Source of the DNA: Nitrospinaceae bacterium
GTDB taxonomy: Bacteria > Nitrospinota > Nitrospinia > Nitrospinales > Nitrospinaceae
Reading direction: 5' to 3'
Length of the DNA stretch: 64,000 nt
NCBI GenBank assembly: GCA_028278405.1
Contig: JANQEK010000047.1
Location: 1 to 64,000, forward strand
This document shows positions 54,288 to 64,000 of this stretch, piece after piece. Under the pieces are notes generated by a model, which saw nothing but the letters and a program-made list of their open reading frames with translations, made no database searches and was not told the origin of the DNA. Position 1 is the first letter of the stretch. Each line of letters opens with the position of its first letter. Made by a program: the position numbers and the translations under genes.

Positions 54288-55007
54288 CTACTCCAGCTTC
54301 ACGGCCAGAGCGCCGTTTTTATGACATCCCGAGGCATCACAGTTCCAGTAACGAATCGAAGGTGTTTCCAATCTTCCCTTCCCTCCCCGAAAGGTGACTT
54401 TATAAATCTCTCCAAATTTTATCTCGAGTCCATCCCGGGGCCCGATCACGTTCAGGTTGATGAGCATTTCAATGATCGTATGGGTATGACCAATGACCAC
54501 AACCACTTCATCCTTGTGGGACTTGCAAAGAGCGCCTTGAATAAACCGTTCTCTTTTGGTTTCTGTTTTACAGACGACATGACGAGCCACCCGCTTGCTT
54601 CTCATAAGGGGACACGCAGTTTGCCGGGTCCGCGTATAATCGCTGGTGTAAATCACTTTCACGGGTACCGGATCAAATACTTTCGCAAGATGTTGCGCCA
54701 TTTTCTGGCCGACGCTGGTCAGAATGTATTCTGAAATATTATTTTGTCCTGTGATATCTCTAAATCGTTTCTCCGCATGCCGGGCAAAATAAATCACTTT
54801 TGGCGGCTTGTTACAGGAATTAAAATCCATCCCGGCGTCCGGGTAGGTGAGGCAATTGGTAAATTTCTGAGAATCCCGAATTCCGGAAGTACTGCATGCC
54901 TGCCAGTCCTTATTCATGCTGTAAGCACTACTTTCAGCCGCGGAGGCAACAGGAACAAGTAGCAATTGAGTCACTAAGGCAATCACAGCTGCAAAGTTGT
55001 AATTCAT
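54288..55007 (-). CDS. Exported histidine-phosphatase-like protein
   Basis: 239 residues. Signal peptide (1-23, ending ASAAES). The catalytic ARHAEKR (about 74-80; R-H with E where G is usual) and the second histidine in VIGHTHT (about 170-176) mark a phosphoglycerate-mutase-like histidine phosphatase; YTSDYTRTRQTA supplies the second arginine. Six or more cysteines suit the periplasm. Substrate unknown. Confidence 0.75.
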   Translation of the reverse strand: MNYNFAAVIALVTQLLLVPVASAAESSAYSMNKDWQACSTSGIRDSQKFTNCLTYPDAGMDFNSCNKPPKVIYFARHAEKRFRDITGQNNISEYILTSVGQKMAQHLAKVFDPVPVKVIYTSDYTRTRQTACPLMRSKRVARHVVCKTETKRERFIQGALCKSHKDEVVVVIGHTHTIIEMLINLNVIGPRDGLEIKFGEIYKVTFRGGKGRLETPSIRYWNCDASGCHKNGALAVKLE

Positions 55008-55437
55008 GGCACCTTCTATCCCTTCAATTCATGAAACATAAAACTTCGATTCATCTTCTGATGACCCGTCCCAAAAGGGTAAAGCTTCGCGCACCCAATG
55101 GCCGGTTCAAGCCCGACACGCGCATGATCCCTTCCCCAAGGAAACGGACATCCATCTTTTCTTTGAAGGGAGTATTATAGAAAATTTTCCCAAATTTCCA
55201 ACAGGGAAATGAGTATGATCCGGGTAGATTTCTTTTTAATAGGATAGATAATTCGATCAACAAATTATTTCAATTACAGTGAGAGTATACGGGATACGGC
55301 ATAGGGGGTATCCAACCTTCACTCGTCCAGTTGCTCCTGCAGTTCCTTCTGATAGTCTTCTTTCAGGCCCATTGGCTTACCTCCTGCAAATCATGTTTAT
55401 ACCAGTATAGGGTAAATTCACACCGAGTTAGGAAAGG
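55008..55437. other. Intergenic region with partial gene duplicate
   Basis: 430 bases. Apart from the coiled-coil gene fragment with its promoter (55319-55420) I see no gene. Open frames here lack ribosome sites. Confidence 0.5.
55319..55372 (-). pseudogene. Truncated duplicate of the coiled-coil gene start
   Basis: ATG GGC CTG AAA and on: 17 codons (MGLKEDYQKELQEQLDE) then TGA. They match the first 17 residues of the gene at 53167-53454 except one Ile/Leu change, and the promoter region upstream is also conserved (CCCTATACTGG against CCCTATAATGG). The rest of the gene is missing. Confidence 0.8.
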
Positions 55438-56334
55438 TTACGCTTTAACTTTACCATCCAACCAAAGGGATAAAGGATGGTCCTTATAATAAAAAGCGTA
55501 CGCACTTAATGTCCAAATCATAAAAACGATTACAGCTATGGCCATTACATAATATCCCGATCCAATTGCAAATACTCTTTCAGCTCCTTCTTTTGACGAA
55601 TCAACCAAAAATTGGCGCTCACCTAATCTACCATTGATAAGTGGATTCGAATCATTTAACTGAACAAAAAAGGTCAACGCACGAGCAGGTACAATAGCAA
55701 TAATTAATAGTAAAAATCTTCTCACTAGTTTTTTTATTGGCCATTCGAATGAAATTACAACAATTGTCACCATAAAAAATAGATAAAATTCACAAATAAG
55801 TTGGAGATCGAAAACATTAATGCCATTACCATAATGCATTTTGGGTAAAAATAAAGTAAAACCCATTCCAACCACAATAAAAAGCAAACTAATTGCTAGC
55901 ATCAAACTACCAAAATATTTCCTCCAGGGAATAGAACGGTCTGGATGAAGAAGATCTATCACTACTCCTAACGCTCCACCAGAAGGAACAGCAAACAAAA
56001 TACATAAAATTATTCTTAACAATGCAGGCTCGCTATAATCATGGTACCCATAGCCAAAACTTCCCCCAAGTATTCCAGCAAATAGACCGGCTAATAAGCC
56101 ATCAATCATTCCTCGGGCGGGTCTCTGCTTAAAAAATGTACCGACAACTCGAAGCAGAGCAATTAATAACCCAAAAGTGAAGAGCACACCCGAAACTGGT
56201 TTAAAAATATCTTTTAATTCAGAAGTTTGGTATTGACCATACTGAAGTGTTAAAATTGCTAGCACAAAAAATAATAAAGGTTCACTACCAATCATTTTCC
56301 TATATTTATTTAGAAAACTTAAAGTAGTTTCCAT
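55438..56334 (-). CDS. Polytopic membrane protein of unknown function
   Basis: 298 residues with seven or eight membrane helices, including a Gly-rich pair (GLLAGLFAGILGGSFGYGY, about 78-96). One charged loop (ERQFLVDSSKEGAERVF, about 232-248) probably faces outside. No family is recognised. The DNA is more A+T-rich than its neighbours, which may mean transfer. Confidence 0.65.
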   Translation of the reverse strand: METTLSFLNKYRKMIGSEPLLFFVLAILTLQYGQYQTSELKDIFKPVSGVLFTFGLLIALLRVVGTFFKQRPARGMIDGLLAGLFAGILGGSFGYGYHDYSEPALLRIILCILFAVPSGGALGVVIDLLHPDRSIPWRKYFGSLMLAISLLFIVVGMGFTLFLPKMHYGNGINVFDLQLICEFYLFFMVTIVVISFEWPIKKLVRRFLLLIIAIVPARALTFFVQLNDSNPLINGRLGERQFLVDSSKEGAERVFAIGSGYYVMAIAVIVFMIWTLSAYAFYYKDHPLSLWLDGKVKA

Positions 56335-56654
56335 TTGGGATTATCTCCATTTAGGTTTATTTTTTTCCTAATTTATGAATAACCACTATTCGGATTTCCA
56401 AAACTTATTCCTTTTGGGCATGTTTGTCAACTAGCCCAAAAATGGTATACATATAGTCTTTCTCTTCTCTCTTCATAAGATGAGACCTTAAATCCCATTT
56501 TGCCAAGCTTAGGATGATAGTGTCTGCGTTCATCTGTGTTTATCTGAGGCCAACCACCCCCAGCCCCTCCTTGTAAAGGAGGGGAGTATTGTGGTACCCT
56601 TTTTAGAACGTTATAGCGTTCAAACCTTTTAAAAACAAAGTCCTCCCGCAAATC
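56335..56654. other. Intergenic region upstream of kdsD, repeats only
   Basis: 320 bases. It contains a TCTGCGTTCATCTGTG-type repeat (56522-56537) and a half palindromic element (56552-56585). No gene or clear promoter is seen. Confidence 0.5.
56552..56585. repeat. Half copy of a C/G-rich palindromic dispersed repeat
   Basis: AACCACCCCCAGCCCCTCCT, then GTAAAGGAGGGGA: the last part forms a CCCCTCCTT/AAGGAGGGG hairpin. Reverse complement matches 57726-57760. Confidence 0.6.
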
Positions 56655-57653
56655 ATGCAACCCCTGAAAAAATCCTCGCCGGAACTGCAGAACAAAATTA
56701 TCGAAGCAGGCAAGCGCGTGTTGCGCATCGAAAGCCAGTCGGTCGCGGACCTGATCGACCGCATCGACCAGACCTTCGTCGATGTGGTGTCCTTGCTGGA
56801 CGAGTGTCCCGGCCACCTGGTGGTGCTGGGCATCGGCAAATCGGGACTTGTGGGGCAGAAAATTGCGGCGACCTTCTCCAGCATCGGCCTGTCGGCAGTG
56901 TTCGTCCACGCGGCGGAGGCCAGCCACGGCGACCTGGGCATTATCGGCAAGGAGGATGTCATCCTCGCCATCTCAAACAGCGGCGAAACGGAGGAAATGG
57001 TCCGCCTGCTCCCGGTGATCAACCGCCGCAAATGTACGCTGGTGGCGATGACGGGCAATCCGGATTCCACCCTCGCCAAGCGCGCGCATTATGTGCTGAA
57101 CATCGGCGTTGCGGAAGAAGCGTGCTCGCTGAACCTGGTGCCCACCGCCAGCACCACGGCGACGCTTGCCATGGGCGACACCCTCGCGATGGGCCTGCTC
57201 GAAAAACGCGGCTTCAAGGAGGACGATTTCGCTCTCAACCACCCCGGCGGGAGCCTGGGACGCAAACTGCTGGTGACAGTGCAGGATCTCATGCACGCCG
57301 GGAACACGATTCCCGCGGTGCCGGAGAGTGCGGATATCTATGCCGTGCTCACGGAGATGAGCCTCAAGCGACTCGGCACCACGCTGGTGGTCGACGGCAA
57401 GGGGAAGATGACGGGCATCATCACCGACGGCGACCTGCGTAGATTGATGGAGTCCAAGCGCGATATCTCCAAGATCAACGCGGGCGAACTGATGTCGAAG
57501 AATCCCAAAACGGTGCAGAAGGACGACATGGCCACCAAGGCCCTGCAGATGATGGAGGAGTATTCCATCACCTGTATCGCCGTGTCCGACGACGGCAAAC
57601 AGATCGACGGCATGATCCACCTCCACGACCTCCTCCGCTCCGGAATCGCCTAG
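56655..57653 (+). CDS. kdsD: Arabinose-5-phosphate isomerase (KpsF/GutQ/KdsD family)
   Basis: 332 residues. The SIS domain (about 35-190) has GIGKSGLVGQKIAATFSS and ISNSGETEEM; two CBS domains (about 205-260 and 275-330) follow, as in KdsD/KpsF. It converts ribulose-5-phosphate to arabinose-5-phosphate, the first step to Kdo for lipopolysaccharide. It stands alone, flanked on both sides by dispersed repeats. No clear ribosome site; the ATG at 56655 fits the family N-terminus. Confidence 0.93.
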   Translation: MQPLKKSSPELQNKIIEAGKRVLRIESQSVADLIDRIDQTFVDVVSLLDECPGHLVVLGIGKSGLVGQKIAATFSSIGLSAVFVHAAEASHGDLGIIGKEDVILAISNSGETEEMVRLLPVINRRKCTLVAMTGNPDSTLAKRAHYVLNIGVAEEACSLNLVPTASTTATLAMGDTLAMGLLEKRGFKEDDFALNHPGGSLGRKLLVTVQDLMHAGNTIPAVPESADIYAVLTEMSLKRLGTTLVVDGKGKMTGIITDGDLRRLMESKRDISKINAGELMSKNPKTVQKDDMATKALQMMEEYSITCIAVSDDGKQIDGMIHLHDLLRSGIA

Positions 57654-57725
57654 CCAGGCATGGGCCTGGAGCCAATTGCGGAGTACCTCTGCGGGTAATT
57701 TTTAGGGCAAGGCAACTCTATAATC

Positions 57726-57799
57726 TCCCCCTCCTTTTCAAGGAGGGGCTAGGGGTGGTTGATAACCCCACCTCAGCCCTCCCCTTAATAAGGGGAGGA
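57726..57799. repeat. Complete C/G-rich palindromic dispersed repeat (BIME-like)
   Basis: Two inverted half-elements: one with CCCTCCTTTTCAAGGAGGG then CTAGGGGTGGTT, the other AACCCCACCTCAGCCCTCC then TTAATAAGGGGAGGA. Each half has its own hairpin, and the halves pair with each other through GGGGTGGTT/AACCCCACC. A half copy lies on the other side of kdsD. Confidence 0.65.
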
Positions 57800-57887
57800 A
57801 GTATTAGCCCGCTTCCTCAAGCTGTGGAATCCAAAAGGGAAATACCGTATCTAATCTATGTGTTATTGATATATAATCTAGGCGCTT

Positions 57888-60533
<2,646 letters not shown>

Positions 60534-60669
60534 ATAGAGGTGTCCCCGGACCCCGGCGATTATTAATTGCCTTCCCTCCCCGTCTCATATACCCTTAGGC
60601 TTATTCAAAAAACACTCACTGGCCTTTAGAGTCCGCTCGTCAGGCGAAACAGAATGAAACGGAGTAATA

Positions 60670-60999
60670 ATGAAGAACAAACGCAAGGAAGAACTGAATG
60701 ACAAATGGAAGCAGGTAGCGACTCAGGCGGTCACTGACGACGACTTCCGTAAGAAGCTGGCAAAAAATCCAATTACGGTGATGAAGGAATGCGGACTGGA
60801 GCTTCCCGACACCATTGAGGCGCGCCTGGAAGCCGGATATGAAATCAAACTGTTCACTACCCCGGAGCTTGCCGAGGAGTTGAAGGAAGAAATCAAGTGG
60901 TGGAAACTGCGCGTGGACATGATCCGCGAATTCGGCAAGGACGATGCTAAGAAAGCGGGAACCACCGCTGCCGCTCCGGAAGCGGAGGAGGGAGTCTAG
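60670..60999 (+). CDS. NHLP-leader-like protein (nitrile-hydratase-alpha-like), orphan
   Basis: 109 residues. The centre (TDDDFRKKLAKNPITVMKE, about 21-39, then CGLELPDTIEARLEA) follows the nitrile-hydratase-like leader pattern: F-R-x-x-L-x-x-x-P, then G-hydrophobic-x-L-P. Such leaders precede ribosomal peptides modified by TOMM or lanthipeptide enzymes. The last 20 residues are Ala/Glu-rich, with no double-glycine cut site and no Cys/Ser/Thr-rich core. No modification enzyme or ABC exporter is nearby, so it may be a stand-alone relative. GGAG precedes the ATG. Confidence 0.6.
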   Translation: MKNKRKEELNDKWKQVATQAVTDDDFRKKLAKNPITVMKECGLELPDTIEARLEAGYEIKLFTTPELAEELKEEIKWWKLRVDMIREFGKDDAKKAGTTAAAPEAEEGV

Positions 61000-61024
61000 A
61001 CTCGGCTCAATCAAAAAATATTAT

Positions 61025-61101
<77 letters not shown>

Positions 61102-61105
61102 ATAC

Positions 61106-61142
61106 AAAAAGGCCTACTGGATTTTCCAGTAGGCCTTTTTTC
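61106..61142 (+). terminator. Terminator of tRNA-Arg
   Basis: GGCCTACTGG and CCAGTAGGCC form a perfect ten-pair stem with ATTTT loop, with A5 before and TTTTT plus TCTTT after; usable in both directions. Confidence 0.9.
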
Positions 61143-61150
61143 TTTAAATC

Positions 61151-61615
61151 TTATTTTGCGAACTCTCTGATATAAAGAATTATTTGCCACACCTGTTTGT
61201 CCTTTAAATTGCTGTAAGAAGGCATGGAGGTGTGAGGCAGACCGTTCTCGATCGTCCAAAAAAGCTGTCCATCAGGAATAGCCTTCATCGTTTCTGCACA
61301 AGTAAAATTACGGGGTGCGGGAAAACTGTCCGAAGCCATTTCTCCACGCCCATCCCCATTCACGCCATGGCAATGTTTGCACTGCAAGGTTTTTGCACGA
61401 ACCATGTACAACAATTTGCCTTTCTTAAGATTTTTTTGATTTTTTTCCAGAGGGTTAACTTTTTTCAGAAATTCCTCGGGAGCTCTTGGCGTCTTCTCCC
61501 GTAACTGAGGGCAAAGACCCAGATCGTCTGCATCATTTGCAAAGGATTTAACTGGTAAGATAACAAATAAAAGTATCAAGAAAGAGGCTTTCAAGTTTCT
61601 TACAACAAATTCCAT
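61151..61615 (-). CDS. Periplasmic monohaem cytochrome c
   Basis: 154 residues. Signal peptide (about 1-26, ending SFANDA). The haem motif CKHCH lies near residue 79 and the distal methionine in HTSMPSY near 131. The domain is a small class I cytochrome c (KHCHGVNGDGRG, then IENGLPHTSMP, then QIILYIREF). Electron carrier; partners unknown. It follows the DUF4399 gene, separated by a terminator. Confidence 0.9.
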   Translation of the reverse strand: MEFVVRNLKASFLILLFVILPVKSFANDADDLGLCPQLREKTPRAPEEFLKKVNPLEKNQKNLKKGKLLYMVRAKTLQCKHCHGVNGDGRGEMASDSFPAPRNFTCAETMKAIPDGQLFWTIENGLPHTSMPSYSNLKDKQVWQIILYIREFAK

Positions 61616-61637
61616 TTAACAATTCCTGAAAAAGCCC

Positions 61638-61677
61638 GTTCACTGGAGGGCTCTCCAACTACTGCCCTCCAGTGAAC
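61638..61677 (-). terminator. Terminator between DUF4399 gene and cytochrome c gene
   Basis: GTTCACTGGAGGGC and GCCCTCCAGTGAAC form a perfect 14-pair stem; on the minus strand GGGCTTTTTC follows. Confidence 0.8.
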
Positions 61678-61693
61678 AGCCATCGAACAAATT

Positions 61694-62107
61694 TTACTTT
61701 ACGGTTATCTCAATAGTGTCCGAGATGGGAGGATTGTAAGGGACATGATTTCCTTTGGCAAAAAGAGTCCGGATAGTGTGTTTTCCGGGTGAAAGCTTAA
61801 TCTTTTTACAGGAGGAACCATCTCCCATATGGATATGTTTGGAATCCTTACCAATCGGTTTGCTCAAATCAGAAGGCAATGCCACGTCCACCAGGATATG
61901 ATTGTGACCCTTTCCTTCGTTCACTCCTTTTTTAGCAGGTTCAAACTCAACCCCCCAGGGAGTCATACACACTTCCACAGGGCTGGAGACGATAGCCCCA
62001 TCTCTGGGCTTGGAAATGACCACAGCCTGAGTATCTCCAGCATAAGAAACCGAAGCAGCCAATCCAAAAATCAGGGAAAGGCACAAAGCAAATTTCACAT
62101 GTTTCAT
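61694..62107 (-). CDS. Exported DUF4399-type protein
   Basis: 137 residues. Signal peptide (1-23, ending SYAGD). GKGHNHILVDVALPSDLSKPI, a His/Gly segment HIHMGDG and LSPGKHTIRTLFAKGNHVPY are the DUF4399 hallmarks; histidines could bind a metal. A smaller related exported protein lies at 36278-36616. Function unknown. Confidence 0.8.
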   Translation of the reverse strand: MKHVKFALCLSLIFGLAASVSYAGDTQAVVISKPRDGAIVSSPVEVCMTPWGVEFEPAKKGVNEGKGHNHILVDVALPSDLSKPIGKDSKHIHMGDGSSCKKIKLSPGKHTIRTLFAKGNHVPYNPPISDTIEITVK

Positions 62108-62522
62108 TTAACCACTCCTTTTCAAGAACGTTTATAGAGACCGCCCATTGGATAAATTAAATCAACCCAACGAGCGAAACAGGATTTTCTCAATCAAAGC
62201 CACCCCCAGTCAAGTTGATTTTGCTTTTATATCCTTATAGGTGAACCCCGCTCAACTTTTAGCCTCGGAATTCGAATTTTAGAGGGAACCACCATCTCCT
62301 TATCACGATAGCTGGAATACCCTTTAAGTGAACCGGAGATGATGGCCCCAAAAATTACTTTGTCAACAGATACAATCTTAGAAAAAATACCGCCTACATG
62401 AAATCATCCGAACATCTAAAAAAATGAGACGAAAGCCCCTTTAAGTTTGTAGTATTTTTACTACAGGTAAGGAAAGGGAGAATTATGATAAGAAAATTGA
62501 GGGGAGGTGTTACGGTAAATGG
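62108..62522. other. Intergenic region, no gene seen
   Basis: 415 bases upstream of the DUF4399 gene and downstream of the response regulator. A dyad GTAGTA-TTTT-TACTAC at 62451-62466 is the only clear structure. Confidence 0.5.
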
Positions 62523-63176
62523 CTATTTTACCAGCGAATTTTGGATGGCATAACGGATCAGGTCTGAATTGTTCTTCATACCCATTTTCTCAAGAATGCG
62601 GGACCGGTAGGTGCTGACTGTGTTGATGCTGAGGTGGAGTTCGTCGGCGATTGCCTTGAGTCTCTTTCCTTCCGCAATAAAATGAAATACCTGAAACTCC
62701 CGGTCGGTGAGGTTTTCGTGGAGGGGTTTCTCGGAGTCCTTATTGAGTTCTAATACCAGTTTGTCCGCAAGATTGGGGGAAATATACTTGTGGCCATCGA
62801 CAACTCTTCGGATCGCTTCAATCAACTGCTGCGTTACGTTGGATTTTCCCAAATAACCGGACGCCCCTGCCCTGAGAAATCGGACCCCATAATGGTCCTC
62901 CGGAAACATGCTCAATATAATGACCGGCAATTGAGGCTTCATCGCTTTCAACTCAACCAATGTGTCCAGTCCATTTCTATCGGGCATCTCATAGTCCATT
63001 ATGAGAACGTCAACATCCAGCGCTTGAATCTTTTTCAGCACCTCATCGCCGCTTTCAGCTTCACCCGCAACGACTATATCTGAAACCTCAGAGATAATGG
63101 TCTTGATTCCCTGGCGGACAATATCGTGATCATCCGCTATCAAAACTTTTATGGAGTTTGATTTGCTTGATTTCAT
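62523..63176 (-). CDS. NarL/FixJ-type response regulator
   Basis: 217 residues. Receiver (1-125) with D15-D16, phospho-acceptor D61 (LIMDYEMPD) and the closing GYLGKS lysine. HTH (about 150-217) starts LTDREFQVFHFIAEGKRLKAIADELHLS (shown only as family pattern). It should bind DNA when phosphorylated by the kinase encoded immediately upstream, whose stop it overlaps by four bases. Confidence 0.93.
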   Translation of the reverse strand: MKSSKSNSIKVLIADDHDIVRQGIKTIISEVSDIVVAGEAESGDEVLKKIQALDVDVLIMDYEMPDRNGLDTLVELKAMKPQLPVIILSMFPEDHYGVRFLRAGASGYLGKSNVTQQLIEAIRRVVDGHKYISPNLADKLVLELNKDSEKPLHENLTDREFQVFHFIAEGKRLKAIADELHLSINTVSTYRSRILEKMGMKNNSDLIRYAIQNSLVK

Positions 63177-64000
63177 GATTTGGTAATGGGAATTCGAATT
63201 TCCACACGGGTTCCCTGCCCTGTCTCTCCGGATATTTGAACCTCCCCGTTCCAGGATCGGATACGTTCCCTGATTCCTATAAGCCCGATGGAATTGGAGT
63301 CCTCAATTTTATCTTTCTGAATCCCTACCCCATTGTCTTGGATTTTCATCACTAACTGGTCGTTTTCAAGTGACACCTTAATTTTGACCTGAGTCGCCTC
63401 AGCATGCCTGACCACATTGGTAATCGATTCCTGAAAGATTCGGAACAAAGCAATCTCCAGATCCTTCTCCAACTCCATGTGCTTCTGAAAACAATTGATG
63501 TCAAATTGAATTCCGTATCTTTTTTTGTATTCATCCGCCTGCCAAGCAATGGCTTCACACAAGCCAAACGCATCCAAAATGGGCGGACGCAGCTCCATAG
63601 CAATTCCCTGAACTGATTTTATGGTGTCATCGATCAGGCTGACGACTGAGTCGGCACGTTGGTGCAATTCGACATCCTCCTTCGGGAGTCTTTTGTCCAG
63701 TTGCAACAAATCCATTTTCATCGCCGTCAGTAATTGCCCCAGTTCATCGTGAACTTTTCTTGAAATTTCACATTTTTCCTCTTCCCTTATTTTCTCAGTC
63801 TGAATACTCAATTGGCGTAATTCATCCTGGGTCTTCTTGTGGCTCTCAACTTCACCCAGAAGTTGAGCATTGGCATTGGTCAACTCGCCGGTACGGAGCT
63901 TCACCAGGTTTTCAAGATGGCTCCGGTATTGCTCTAATTCGTCGTCAACTTTCTTCTTTTCAATCGCATTGGCAATCAGACCTCCTATGGAAACCAAAAC
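63173..64000 (-). CDS. Sensor histidine kinase, NarX/DegS type (5' end outside window)
   Basis: At least 275 residues are seen; the frame is still open at the window end, and the first residues (VSIGGLIANAIEKK) look like the last helix of a GAF domain, so a sensor part lies upstream. A coiled coil (about 15-75) leads to the HisKA_3 dimer helix with the phospho-acceptor in RKVHDELGQLL. HATPase follows with NVVRHAEA and DNGVGI. It pairs with the response regulator at 62523, probably for a small-molecule or redox signal. Confidence 0.92.
   Translation of the reverse strand, partial: VLVSIGGLIANAIEKKKVDDELEQYRSHLENLVKLRTGELTNANAQLLGEVESHKKTQDELRQLSIQTEKIREEEKCEISRKVHDELGQLLTAMKMDLLQLDKRLPKEDVELHQRADSVVSLIDDTIKSVQGIAMELRPPILDAFGLCEAIAWQADEYKKRYGIQFDINCFQKHMELEKDLEIALFRIFQESITNVVRHAEATQVKIKVSLENDQLVMKIQDNGVGIQKDKIEDSNSIGLIGIRERIRSWNGEVQISGETGQGTRVEIRIPITKS

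Noticed and set aside
55051-55263. Open frames in the 55.0-55.3 kb gap
   Set aside because: Neither strand has a ribosome site, and the translations show no domain or signal sequence.
56804-57626. Alternative frames over kdsD on both strands
   Set aside because: Low-complexity His/Arg/Gly-rich translations typical of wrong frames; kdsD is complete in its own frame.
62484-62552. Short plus-strand frame after AAGGGAG near 62475
   Set aside because: The ribosome site is good but the frame is very short and overlaps the end of the response-regulator gene in antisense.

Overview
The window is about 64 kb of a mid-GC Gram-negative chromosome. KdsD (needed for LPS Kdo), lipoproteins, a probable outer-membrane barrel, a periplasmic cytochrome c, Fur, CmoA and a Pol I with intact proofreading motifs all fit that. 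The mix of single-copy housekeeping genes with LuxR/NarL-type two-component genes and many unknown exported proteins would suit an environmental, perhaps marine, bacterium such as a Nitrospinota-like lineage. That lineage is a guess; nothing in the sequence fixes the taxon.

Left chromosomal part (1-16.98 kb): a PilZ protein; the chaperone cluster dnaK-grpE-dnaJ; a REC-LuxR response regulator; an S-adenosylhomocysteine-hydrolase-like protein of unknown role; a gltB-gltD operon (glutamate synthase) on the minus strand; a CBS-domain protein; leuA; cmoA; a small zinc ribbon; and tRNA-Pro(CGG).

Integrated element (about 16.93-36.20 kb): a 49-bp direct repeat of the tRNA-Pro 3' end bounds a 19-kb island. 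Its right end carries a tyrosine integrase. A minus-strand module follows the integrase: a winged-helix-like protein, TGTTGCG repeats, AlpA, a 52-residue protein, a DnaB-N-like protein, a DUF3987 helicase/primase-like protein, two unknowns, a virion-like protein, a DUF5681 small-terminase-like protein, a full-length large terminase and a 54-residue protein. No capsid, portal or tail gene was found, so it looks like a phage satellite or a stripped prophage. The left end carries a plus-strand DNA-damage cassette (SRAP/HMCES, UmuD, UmuC) and an exported endonuclease I. The A+T-rich middle holds cargo of unknown function: two divergent pairs of membrane-protein genes, a secreted Cys-rich protein, a two-gene overlapping unit, and a noncoding stretch with several strong hairpins.

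Right chromosomal part (36.2-64 kb): an exported Ig-like protein; fur divergent from a Fur-box-controlled ferredoxin; a PAS protein; a 961-residue exported PKD/HYR protein; a LuxR regulator; a nitroreductase; several small exported or lipoprotein genes; a MarR-like regulator; a TPR membrane protein; a barrel protein; a TAT-exported metallophosphoesterase; polA; a coiled-coil protein with a partial duplicate 1.9 kb away; a His-rich metal-binding protein; a histidine phosphatase; a membrane protein; kdsD flanked by dispersed repeats; alaS; an orphan nitrile-hydratase-leader-like protein; tRNA-Arg(CCG); cytochrome c; a DUF4399 protein; and a NarL-type two-component pair cut by the window end.

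The observations most worth following are the capsid-less terminase-bearing island, its repeat cluster beside replication genes, its DNA-damage cassette, one promoter block found both inside and outside the island, and the orphan leader-peptide-like protein.
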